A stretch of DNA of 17,272 nucleotides from Russula earlei (GCA_025769875.1 JAGFNK010000972.1:1-17272); one strand, 5' to 3'. Counted from the first letter of the stretch, positions 1 to 9,015 are shown. The notes: generated from the sequence alone by a model not told the origin. Program-made: numbers and translations.

Positions 1-73
1 TGTTTACTGTATACCGTTCATCAAGTTGTCAGCGTACAGCCAAACTCCAGACGCTCGGAACTCGGACGGCGAA

Positions 74-293
74 GAAGAAGTTACACGAGAATCGAGACAT
101 AAACACAGCCGGTACAGAAAGACGACAGGTTCAAATAGTGCACCTCGTGTAATGTTGACTTTTCCCTTGCAAGGCAGCCGCAGGGACAGCAGACCTGACG
201 ATCAATTCCGAACACTTGTAGCAAAAATGTCTTACAACGAGTTATCTGCATCAGAAATTCTCGCGCCATGAAGTCACAACAAGCACTCACGAG
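74..293 (-). repeat. Dispersed ~215 bp module, copy 1
   Basis: This segment is alignable by eye with 11107-11312 (shared blocks include GAAGAAGTTACACGAGA, AATGTTGACT and GCATCAGAAAT). On the minus strand both copies begin at CTCGTGAGT, which looks like an intron donor, and both carry GATYGKTCAG-like sequence about 80-95 bases later that could be an acceptor. The downstream part shares a short peptide pattern (STLHxV then LSS) in one minus-strand frame, so the module may derive from an old exon-intron-exon piece. No domain is recognised. In both places it lies directly downstream, in the coding sense, of an unrelated pseudogene. Confidence 0.55.
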
Positions 294-376
294 TTGCATC
301 CGGGGGAAATGCACTGCGAAACGAAGGCTCAGCACAAAGCAATGATCCCTGCAACGTGTCATGTCCTACTTACAGA

Positions 377-1185
377 TATGAAGTTACAACCCGAAATCTT
401 TTCGCATGGGGGTGTTGCACGCTGTGCGTATCGTCACTTCTCATTGCCATCGATAACCAGAGAAAGGATGGACTTACTTGGGCAGTACTTCCAGCCTTGC
501 TGCTCGGCCCAGATGCTTTAACTCCGAAGATCCGTCACATGAATGTTCCGGGCCCATCAGGAATGATCTCCCGCTGGCATCCCTTGCACCACATGTAATT
601 TGCAACCTGTGAAGGGGCATACTAAGCTCCGTGCCCCGTTGAATTCTTCTCTGTCGATGAAACTCGAATGGCTGCCCCTGGTGAACATCATAAGGCCCAA
701 TCAGGGAACATTGATTTGAATGGCGCTCACTTGGGGCACTGCAGGCGAACGAAGAACTCCGACATCTCCAACTCAATCCAAGCTTCGTACTGTTCCTCCG
801 TGATACCAATGTCGAGCACCAGCTCCCGCTTAACCTCTACGGTGTGAAACCCTATTAGTCAAAGATGGGCCAATGCGATGACACCTACTCCCGATAGCTT
901 CCGCTCTGTTTGCTTGCTCTGCAGTACACGTGGGGCACAGAACAGGGAAGCGGTGGGATTGTATCTGCGATACGACGAATTCTCGGATGCATTCCCTGCA
1001 GAATGAGTGCCCGCATGGCTCGATGCGCGCGATCGAGTCTTCTGGAAGGGTTGTCCATACATACTCCGCAGTCAAACACGTGTTGCGCAGCAGCTGCAAG
1101 TTCTGCGCGTTCTGCGGCCAACAGGCGATCCTCCTCGTCGAATTGGAGCTGAAGCATTGCAGCCAACTCGTGACTCGAATAAGAG
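377..1185 (-). pseudogene. RBR-type (RING-IBR) E3 ubiquitin ligase relic
   Basis: The family transfers ubiquitin through a RING1-IBR-RING2 triad. Reading the minus strand, an N-terminal helix (MLQLQFDEEDR) leads to RING1: CGVC (about 1070-1059), PCGHSFCREC (about 1017-988) and CPTC (about 941-930). Next come GITEEQYEAWIELEM (about 815-770), the IBR start SFIDREEF then CPFTGCK (about 662-605), HSCDGSSELKHL (about 545-510), GWKYCP (about 495-478) and CNTPMRKDFGCN (about 425-388). These match the usual order, but the frame changes at least four times. One shift is a single extra base near 1050 between CMD and LPEDSIARIEPC; others fall inside the IBR. Some gaps are plausibly introns (GTGAGC near 731, GTAAGT near 478). 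I call it a pseudogene; the RING1 shift alone could be a sequencing error, but the IBR breaks could not all be. Confidence 0.75.
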
Positions 1186-2010
1186 ATTGTTGCATCACTC
1201 TGCGTGGATCAGGTGGGACCGAGCGGAGTCTGGTGTGTTAGTTGAACCGCGATGGGCGTACGGATTGACGAGCTCACAGACTGCGCTCCGGACGACCACC
1301 ACTTCGAGTTGAATGATTGAAGGAAGGCCCAAGTCAGTGGTCGGGCTACTGAAGTGACGGGCGAAGACGCGGCCAGCCGTCTCATGTCATGTTGGGATAG
1401 TATAAAGGCCATGGCGACCAACAATCAAGGGGAGCGTGTCGGTTGGGGTCAGTAAGCGATGGGTTAGCATAGCTGTGGCATGACATGGGTATATAAGTGC
1501 TCGAGGTCTCGAGACGCTCGACAACCAGCAGGTCAACACAAATATCTGCTCGTGGAAGGACAAACACAAGGCCAGGACTACATGGTCACGTAAGAGCGAT
1601 ACTTGACTTGTCAATGATCACAAGCTTTCACGGAAGTCCGTGAAGCCTGCCCTACTGCCGCATGTAATGCGCAATGAAACGCGGACTGTGATCAGACAGT
1701 CAGGGTGTGTCTGACAGAGGGGTCGGCCTTGTGACAAGCCATGAGCGACTTCGCGTGAATGGCGTGCGCACCATGCGGCAGAGCCACAAGTTGGGTTTGA
1801 GCGACCGCGGACAAGGTGAGTGTTAGTCATGTCGTGAACATGTACAGAACTAAGTACGCCCAGTAGTACTCCCACTTCCTAAGTAGGTCGAAAAGAATGC
1901 TTAGTCTGGGAATGTAGAAACTGAACAGTTTATTGAGGGTATGGAAGGGTTGTTTTGAGTGAGTGTATGCGCGTCCGAGGAGACCTGCACGTTCGCACAC
2001 GTGAGAATCG

Positions 2011-2106
2011 CTGAATAATGTAACGACTGTACTCAGTGACTCGCGCATGTGAGCAATCACTATAGATATATTTACCTGAATAATGTAATGACTGTACTAT
2101 TCAGGT
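2011..2106. repeat. Direct repeat pair with inverted-repeat end
   Basis: CTGAATAATGTAAYGACTGTACT occurs at 2011-2033 and 2076-2098, the two copies differing at one base. The second copy is flanked by ACCTGAATA (2074-2082) and its inverse TATTCAGGT (2098-2106), giving a 9 bp stem with a 15 base loop. Confidence 0.7.
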
Positions 2107-2151
2107 ATGAGCTTTATAGAACGTAAGGAACAATAAGTAAGTGGGAATGCA

Positions 2152-2187
2152 CCTCAGTGACTCGCGCGCATGAGTGATCACTGAGGA
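2152..2187. repeat. Short palindrome
   Basis: CCTCAGTGA and TCACTGAGG form a 9 bp inverted repeat around a GC-rich centre (CTCGCGCGCATGAG) that can itself pair partly. A related half (CTCAGTGACTCGCGCATG) is at 2033-2050, so the hairpin seems to be a second, extended copy. Confidence 0.65.
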
Positions 2188-2361
2188 ACAAGGGTGAACT
2201 ATCTACTCATTTAAGTAGGCAGGGGGTAAACGAATGGTATCCAAATGACGGAACGTCAGTCGAGCCAATCAACGTCTATGTTAATTAACTAGACTAGGTA
2301 CAAACTGAGTGTAAATAACTAGTTCTACTCGGAGATGCTAAGAACAGTCCTGCATATATGT

Positions 2362-2388
2362 GCCGAGTGAGGGGATCCCTCACTTGGC
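2362..2388. repeat. 12 bp stem, 3 base loop hairpin
   Basis: GCCGAGTGAGGG, then GAT, then CCCTCACTTGGC: the arms pair over 12 positions with one G-T type mismatch. It is not followed by a T run. Its role is unknown; it lies about 170 bp outside the left end of the large palindromic element. Confidence 0.65.
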
Positions 2389-2557
2389 CTCATGCGCTCG
2401 CGATCGAGCTCACTCACAGTTGGGAATGACAACAGGGAACCCCACTGCTGAGGGAAAAGACGACACAAGCCAAGGCGAAGGTGTTCCGACGGTGTCCGTC
2501 AAAGGCCCTAAACCGTGAAACCCGGCCCGTCCGCTGCCGCCGCCTATAAGTGTATTA

Positions 2558-4291
2558 CTGTCGTTTTCACGTGACCTTGCACTTGCCATTTTTGGATGTC
2601 ATTCCAAGTGCGAAAATAAAACTGCTATATCTCAACAGTTTCTCAACAGATTGCCTTGAAACTTTGACAGTAGAACCTTATATGTTGTATCTAGGTGCAG
2701 CTAAAATATGGGAGCCTAATATTTAGTTCTTGAAATGTCAATTTTCAGGTGGTGACATGAGTGCAAAACTTTGAACTGCCATATCTCAACTGTTTCTGAA
2801 CCGATTGACTTGAAACTTCGACAGTGGGATCCCATGTACTGTATCTAGGTGCAGCCCAAGAGTTGGGGTCTGATTCTTAGTTTTTGAAGTTTCAGTTTTT
2901 GGGTGTGATCTGAGTTTGAAATTTCGATCTGCCATATCTCAACCGTTTCTCAATAGATTGCCTTGAAACATGGACAGTGGGACCTTATATACTGTATCTA
3001 GGTGCAGCGAAAATATGGGAGCCTAATATTCAGTTTTTAAAGTTTCGATTTTTGGGTGCCGAGCTGCATGTGAAATTTTGTACTGCCATGTCTCAACCAT
3101 TTCTCAATGGATTGTCTTGAAACTTGGACAGTGGAACCTCATGCACTGTAGCTAGATGTTTCACTCATTGGATGTTCACGTTTTGGGGTGCCAACCCCAA
3201 GCATGATAATATTACATTATCCCTACAGCTGAATCCATCCATGATATGATATGACTATTACAACTGTACCGCGTAAGAAGGGCACACTTAAGTTCATGGG
3301 GCTGGACAAGGACTGAGGGAAGAGTGAAAGAGACAAAATTGAAATGATGACATGAGGTGTGCATTGAGGCAGCAATAGGCATCGGCACGGGTACATGTGC
3401 ATGTAGCTTCTTCAGTGAGTCTTCAGCCTCACGCGCGCGTGGTCACATTGTCACAAAGGGGGGTGTGCACGTTCTGAGGTGTTGCCATGCGTTGGAACAT
3501 GGGCACAGTGCGGGGAAGCAGGAGGGAGGAGTGTGCTTGCGTCGTGTGTCAAATGTGTCGTCGCGACGTGGTGTTGCCAGGCATCGGCTGTGTTGCTGAT
3601 ATTGGTGCTGCTGCTGCTGTTGTTGTTGTCCTTGATCCTGGTGCTGCTGTCATGGCAGAGGCTGAGGCGTGGTCATTTGAGGCAATGGGGTGGTGAGAGG
3701 CAAGGGTGTAGGCGATGGCGTTATGGAAAGGCGTGAGCATCTGAGGGGGTGACTTGCGTGTTGCTCGTGCTGTCATCTTGTGGGTGTGGCGACGAGGTCT
3801 TCACCACTGCAGGTGATGGCAGTGCTCATGGGTGAGGTTGTACATATGGATGGGGATGCGGTGGAAGGGGAGGAGTGGTGTGGCATGGTGCTTGCATCGG
3901 CAACTTCTCCTGTGGTGACATCGTGGTGGTGGCTGGTGATCTTTCTGCGGGGCAGCATCAAGGTAATGATGGGCAATGCTGGACATGCAGGAACCGCAGG
4001 GATGATGGGAGCGGGCAATGTGAAGGCGTGACATTTCGGCAACCGTACCCGCTGTTACAGGGCAGGGTGGGGAACGTGGCGGCATGGGTTTTGCCTGGAG
4101 TGCGTAGAAGCGCGGCTGTGTGTGCGCATATGTTGGGCAGCAGAGAGGTGATGTCGTGCCAGGCAGGAGAGTGGGTAAACGCGCGCATGCACTGAGGGGG
4201 TCCAGGGGGCATGATCCATTCGTCGTGAAGGGAAGTAGGATGTTCACATCCTCAGAAAGTGCCGAAGAGTGTCCTGCCGGTGAGAAGGGAC
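2558..4291 (+). repeat. Left arm of the large inverted repeat
   Basis: Three zones: tandem ~154 bp units (2622-3165); a short zone (about 3170-3330) whose AGTTCATGGGGCTGGACA resembles the inner end of the LTR at 14707-14724; and a GC-rich zone (about 3410-4250) resembling the Gag-tail/LTR-proximal sequence at 15200-15650 in the same orientation. The last ~40-90 bases before the loop appear to be Nudix-gene sequence. It holds a CTG/TTG microsatellite at about 3606-3630. The long open frames here are proline/histidine-rich low-complexity readings, and I do not annotate them as genes. Confidence 0.8.
2622..3165 (+). repeat. ~154 bp tandem repeat, about 3.6 units
   Basis: Units start with CTGCYATATCTCAAC at 2622, 2776, 2929 and 3083 (spacing 154, 153, 154). 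Shared blocks are TTCTCAAYAGATTG, CTTGAAAC, GACAGTGG, CTGTATCTAGGTGCAG and TTTTTGAAGTTT. Units differ clearly from each other, so the array is older than the inverted duplication. A partial unit end lies at 2583-2620. Confidence 0.85.
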
Positions 4292-4446
4292 GAGCGCGAT
4301 GTGTCCACAGTGACGTCACTCAGAGGTGCCTTGGACTCCGATGTTGAGGATGCAAGAAGTAGACCTGTCTCTTCAAAGGTCTCCCGGATTGCCGTCATTT
4401 GATACAAATCATCCTGCTTCCTGTTGCAGTTGCCTCCAGGAGAGAC
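4252..4446 (-). pseudogene. Captured Nudix hydrolase exon fragment
   Basis: An acceptor-like CACCCAG precedes an exon starting at 4446 that reads VSPGGN, then KQDD, MTAIRETFEETGLLLAS. This contains the Nudix core RExxEExG and the PGGN lead-in typical of fungal NUDT19-like Nudix hydrolases, which hydrolyse nucleoside diphosphates linked to another moiety. The reading continues across the loop/arm border (4291) as SLLTGRTLF and then hits a stop at about 4252. A weak downstream match (DKWIMPPGPP, compare the family's RWITPxGPP) is visible in another frame of both arms. Only one exon is clear and no complete gene is present, so this is a gene fragment carried in the loop of the palindrome. Confidence 0.7.
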
Positions 4447-4692
4447 CTGGGTGATACAGACTGGGGGTGGGATCAGCCAAAGGTACGTGCACAATGTCAC
4501 CACCACTTGGATAAGCAATACGTAGATTCAAATAGCATGAGAATGTGCGAGTAAGCACTCCAAGTGCTAGCATGCACAAGCAAAAATCTGGAACTGCAAT
4601 TGCGAATACGAGACTACAGATAGGAAAACAAGAGAGAGACAAGTGATCCAACTTATTCCTACATAGGTCTCCTGGTGCTTTTCTTATAGCTT

Positions 4693-6424
4693 GTCCCTTC
4701 TCACCAGCGGGACACTCTTCAGCGCTTTCTGAGGATGTGAACATCCTACTTCCCTTCACGACAAATGGATCATGCCCCCTGGACCCCCTTGGTGTGTGCA
4801 CGCATTTACCCACTCTCCCACCTGGCACGACATCACCTCTCTGCTGCCCAACATATGCGCACACACAGCCGCACTTCTACGCGACTCCAGGCAAAACCCA
4901 CGCCGCTGTGTTCCCCACCCTGCCCCGTAACAGCGGGTATGGTTGCCAAAATGTCACGCCTTCACATCGCCCGCTCCTGTCATCCCTGCAGTTCCTGCAT
5001 GTCCAGCATTGCCCATCATTACCTCGATGCCGCCCTGCAGAAAGATCACCAGCCGCCACCACAATGTCGCCACAGGAGAAGTTGCCAATGCAAGCACCAT
5101 GCCACACCACTCCTCCCCTTCCACCACATCCCCATCCATACGTACAACCTCACCCACGAGCACTGCCATCACCTGCAGTGGCAAAGACCTCGTTGCCGCG
5201 CCCACAAGATGACAGCATGAGCAACACGCAAGTCACCCCCTCAGACACTCACACCTTTCCATAACGCCATCGCCTATGCCCTTGCCTCTTGCCACCCCAT
5301 TGCCTCAAACGACCACGCCTCAGCCTCTGCCATGACAGCAGCACCAGGATCAACAACAACAATAACAGCAGCAGCACCAATATCAGCAACACGGCTGATG
5401 CCTGGCAACACCACGTCGCGATGACACATTTGACACATGACACAAGCACACTCCTCCCTCCTGCTTCCCCACACTGTGCCCGTGTTCCAACGCATGGCAA
5501 CACCTCAGAACGTGCACACCCCCCTTTGCGACAATGTGACCACGCGCACACAAGGCCGAAGACTCACTGAAGAAGCTACATGCACATGTACCCGTGCCAA
5601 TGCCTATTGCTGCCTCGACGCACACCTCGCATCATCATTTCAATTTTGTCTCTTTCACTCTTCCCTCAGTCCTTGTCCAGCCCCATGAACTTAAGTGTGC
5701 CCTTCTCACACGGTACAGTTGTAATAGTCATATCATATCATGGATGGATTCAGCTGTAGGGATAATGTAATATTATCATGCTTGGGGTTGGCACCCCAAA
5801 ACATGAACATCCAATGAGTGAAACATCTAGCTACAGTGCATGAGGTTCCACTGTCCAAGTTTCAAGACAATCCATTGAGAAATGGTTGAGACATGGCAGT
5901 ACGAAATTTCACACACAGCTTGGCACCCAAAAATCAAAACTTCAAAAACTGAATATTAGGCTCCCATATTTTCACTGCACCTAGATACAGTATATAAGGT
6001 CCCACTGTCCACGTTTCAAGGCAATCTATTGAGAAATGGTTGAGATATGGCAGATCGAAATTTCGAACTCAGATCACACCCAAAAACTGAAACTTCAAAA
6101 ACTAAGAATCAGACCCCAACTCTTGGGCTGCACCTAGATACAGTACATGGGATCCCACTGTCGAAGTTTCAAGTCAATCGGTTCAGAAACAGTTGAGATA
6201 TGGCAGTTCAAAGTTTTGCACTCATGTCACCACCTGAAAATTGACATTTCAAGAACTAAATATTAGGCTCCCATATTTTAGCTGCACCTAGATACAACAT
6301 ATAAGGTTCTACTGTCAAAGTTTCAAGGCAATCTGTTGAGAAACTGTTGAGATATAGCAGTTTTATTTTCGCACTTGGAATGACATCCAAAAATGGCAAG
6401 TGCAAGGTCACGTGAAAACGACAG
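4693..6424 (-). repeat. Right arm of the large inverted repeat
   Basis: This is the inverted copy of 2558-4291. Matching points keep a constant coordinate sum of 8982 in the outer part (for example 3083 with 5899), so there are no indels over the outer ~520 bp. The low-complexity frames on its plus strand mirror those on the minus strand of the left arm. Confidence 0.8.
5817..6360 (-). repeat. ~154 bp tandem repeat, inverted copy
   Basis: This is the mirror of 2622-3165. Each unit ends with GTTGAGAYATRGCAG, at about 5899, 6053, 6206 and 6360. Each unit matches its partner in the left arm far better than it matches its neighbours. Confidence 0.85.
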
Positions 6425-6475
6425 TAACAATAAAGCCTTTTTCAGCTAGGTATTGTACTCAAATCATCCAGATTA

Positions 6476-9015
6476 TCAGGTGCTTGATATAGTGACTTTG
6501 GCAGTGTAGCCTCCATCCCATTCCATTTCTGAGATCTCTAACAATACCGTAGTTCCTCTCGAAGATACTCTTCTTGCCCTGGTGGAATTGGCCTCGAGTG
6601 GTTTCACTCGACTTTTGTAGTACGAGTTGTTGATGATTGAAAGGTCCGCATTGTCTGGCAAGTTCAAGACGATATCGCACCACGGTTTGTCATTGTGAAT
6701 CCCGAGTGCGATCGAAAATCGTTCCGAGGAGGAACAGTCCTTAAAGAGTAAGGTGGCGGACGTCCCGCTACGCGACATACACAATCGGAGCTGCGTCGGA
6801 GAGAACGTCTCCCAAAGGTCGTTATCTGGAACGAAGACGTTCCTGATGGCAACGTGAAATCCGTCCGTGGTCTTGTCCACGATATATAACACAATACGAA
6901 ACGCGTAGTCAGGGACTGGTGGCATTTCAACGGGATTATGTCTGTGTAGGTTTAATGGTAGATGCGGATTGAGGAACCGGGGGCACTCACTCTGCAGGAG
7001 GCGTACTAATCTGACCTCCCTTACGAATGAGAACTGTCGCAATACGTTCGTCGTTTGACTGCAGATCCGATATCGTAAGGGATATGATCGTTCCTCGAGA
7101 ACTCGTCTTTTCTGAGTTGGCCGACAATCTCCCGGATCGCGATTCGTGGTACGAATCGGTGATAAGTCGCGACACAGCATTACCAGGTACATCGACAACG
7201 ATATCGCACCATGGGTTATCGTCGTGCATTCCGGCCACTACAGAGAACGATTCGGAAGATTTGCCGTTGCTGAGTAGTAAGCTTCCAGAAGTACCACTTT
7301 CCCTTATTTTCAGTTTGAGAGTTGTAAGGGACGTCACTTCCCAAATGTCACTCGTTCCCTTTACAGCGTGATCGATGACGTGAAAATCTTGTCCGGTTTC
7401 GTCAACAATTTTGAACTGAATGCGAGAAGCGAAATGTACAGGTTCCGGCTGGGGACTTCTTCTAGTTGAAGCGACGATTCTTTAGGGTGATCATTACTCA
7501 CCTAGGAGAAGGATTGTGGCTAGTTCGAACTTCTGGGATCGTTTCGGATGCAATGTCAGTATTAGACGGTGAAGGCAGTCGTGAACTGGATTTGGATATG
7601 CCGAGAGACATGTTGCCGATATCTCTGTACCCAGTCGTTACTTTGGGTGTCGATTTCTCCTGGATTTTCGAGGACGCAGCCATCTTTTTCACACGATCAA
7701 CAACTAGCCTGTACACCACATCCCTGGCACTGGCATATTTGGCAATGGTCACATGATCGCGGTCAACGGGAATGGCCGATTCCCCGTCAAGAGTAGCAGA
7801 CGATGCATCGACGACCTATGGGAACGATTGGCTGATATTCAGCGGCTCGCGAATCATTCAAATCTCACCACTCCGAGATCAATGGCCTTCGTGAAGAACC
7901 TCTGATTCACAAATTCAGTTAAGACGTGAATTCACGCTGAAATATACATACCCCGGGCAATTTCATCGGCAATTGTTCACAGAAGCTGATAAACTTCAGT
8001 TCGGGATGAAGTTTTCTGAAGTTATGAGTTAGGCCCATCAGTCGAGCTGAATCCTCCTCGATAGTGCGCAATAATTGCTTCGCATTAGCACGAAACGAGG
8101 TTCTGGCAATGTTGACAAGAATATCCGCCATATCCACTTGCGTGCTCCCTTTATGCGGTGTTCCTAAGAAAATCACTCCTAAAGCGACATTCCGTAGGGC
8201 CGAATATTCTATTCCGTTTCTGATGAATATCAAAGCCTGCGATAAAATAAGTATCGTTCAAACCGTTTAGCCGGTGACTGCGCACCTGTTTGAGTACCAA
8301 TCCTCCTAAGCTATGACAGATGAAAATCACACGACGTTTTTGCTGGAAGAGACAAGTGAACGAACAGGAGGAATTGTGAACAAAAAGGTCGCCCTCACAA
8401 TTTCCTCCAAGCCGTGCAGGGACTGAATGAAGAGTCTGGCGTGATCCTCGATTCGAGACTTAGAAATATCACCGATGAGATTCGCGTTATATCCGTAAAG
8501 CAACACCCGAGCGTCCGGTACTTGTTTGGGCAAAAGATCACGAAGCCACATGACATCGCCGACTGTCCAACTATTGAACGCGTGTCCGTTCAAACCATGA
8601 ATCGCAATAATGCTGTGATTACATCACCCTCAGCTTGACCTGGCGACGAGATAATTTTGTAGACGTACTCTAATTTGCTATTAGTGCCGCCGGCAACTAC
8701 CGTGAATCCGTGAAAGTGAGTGTCTATTGCGATCCTCGATGCTACACGGGAAGCGGTTGTCCGAGTTGGGTGTTTATATTTCAGCAGACTCCTTACTTCA
8801 CTCATGCCCCGTAGTGTGATGGTTCCAGTCAGCTTTTCAGAGTCATCAGGACTAACTTCAAGTGATGATGTTAGGACGGCTTCCGGAGAGAAGCCCAAAA
8901 GATGCTGAAAAACAATATGTTGAGGAAAATTCGCAAATTCGAAGCCCAAATACTCGAGTAAGAGTTGGTCTTTACGAGTCCTCAAGGGAACCTCTTGCAT
9001 CCGGACCGTGGTCAT
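6476..9015 (-). CDS. Esterase (alpha/beta-hydrolase) fused to two fungal fruit-body lectin domains
   Basis: My model is seven exons: 9015-8669, 8612-8399, 8342-8286, 8236-7952, 7815-7502, 7461-6991, 6941-6476. All phases agree (717 codons plus TGA). Introns are 56, 56, 49, 136, 40 and 49 bp, each GT..AG. Residues 1-115 are the leader region seen in fungal esterases of this class (MTTVR start, A at -3; DTHFHGF at 98-104). The hydrolase follows: HGLNGH 121-126 (oxyanion loop), CHSLGG 196-201 with nucleophile Ser198, FLGTPHKGS 229-237, and DRDH with likely catalytic His322. A Ser-rich linker (about 345-412) leads to fruit-body lectin 1 (about 413-555; SGTSG 460-464, WCDIV 489-493) and lectin 2 (about 574-717; SGTSA 621-625, WCDIV 650-654). 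These lectins usually stand alone at ~140 residues and bind Gal-GalNAc and GlcNAc glycans. No signal peptide is seen, so it is probably cytosolic. In fungi this esterase usually heads NLR proteins; no NOD is present here. Exon 5 start and the 40 bp intron are the least certain parts. Confidence 0.88.

Larger units (their letters stand above)
1200..2555. other. Gene-poor stretch with short hairpins
   Basis: No frame here shows a recognisable domain or a splice pattern supporting a gene. The left part could hold the decayed 5' end of the RBR relic, but nothing conserved is visible. The AT-rich right part (about 2000-2190) holds repeats and inverted repeats listed separately. Confidence 0.5.
2558..6424. 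mobile_element. 3.87 kb palindromic (foldback-like) element with TA flanks
   Basis: The sequence from 2558 rightwards is repeated in inverted orientation from 6424 leftwards. Outer ends are CTGTCGTTTTCACGTGACC and its exact inverse, each preceded or followed by TA (2556-2557 and 6425-6426), compatible with a TA target-site duplication. The arms (2558-4291 and 4693-6424, about 1.73 kb each) surround a 401 bp loop. The outer ~375 bp of the arms look identical; further in there are scattered transitions and a few indels. No transposase is visible, so it would be non-autonomous. The layout (very long inverted ends containing tandem units) resembles foldback elements, though classical Drosophila FB elements make 9 bp duplications. 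An inverted duplication made by template switching is the main alternative. Confidence 0.8.

Noticed and set aside
4737..5264. Open frame of 175 codons on the right arm (and its mirror on the left arm)
   Set aside because: The reading is Pro/His/Thr-rich low complexity, overlaps other open frames on both strands, and lies in the inverted repeat. No domain was seen.
2556..6427. TTA..TAA as a three-base target duplication
   Set aside because: The left flank is TTA and the right flank TAA, which are inverted rather than direct copies; only TA is duplicated.
7027..7371. Plus-strand frame opposite lectin 1
   Set aside because: The minus strand carries the lectin signatures and in-phase introns; this frame has no domain.
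8870..8985. Possible intron in exon 1 of the esterase gene (GTATTT..TTTTCAG)
   Set aside because: Removing it (49 bp) would break the frame into the following conserved region; reading through keeps it.
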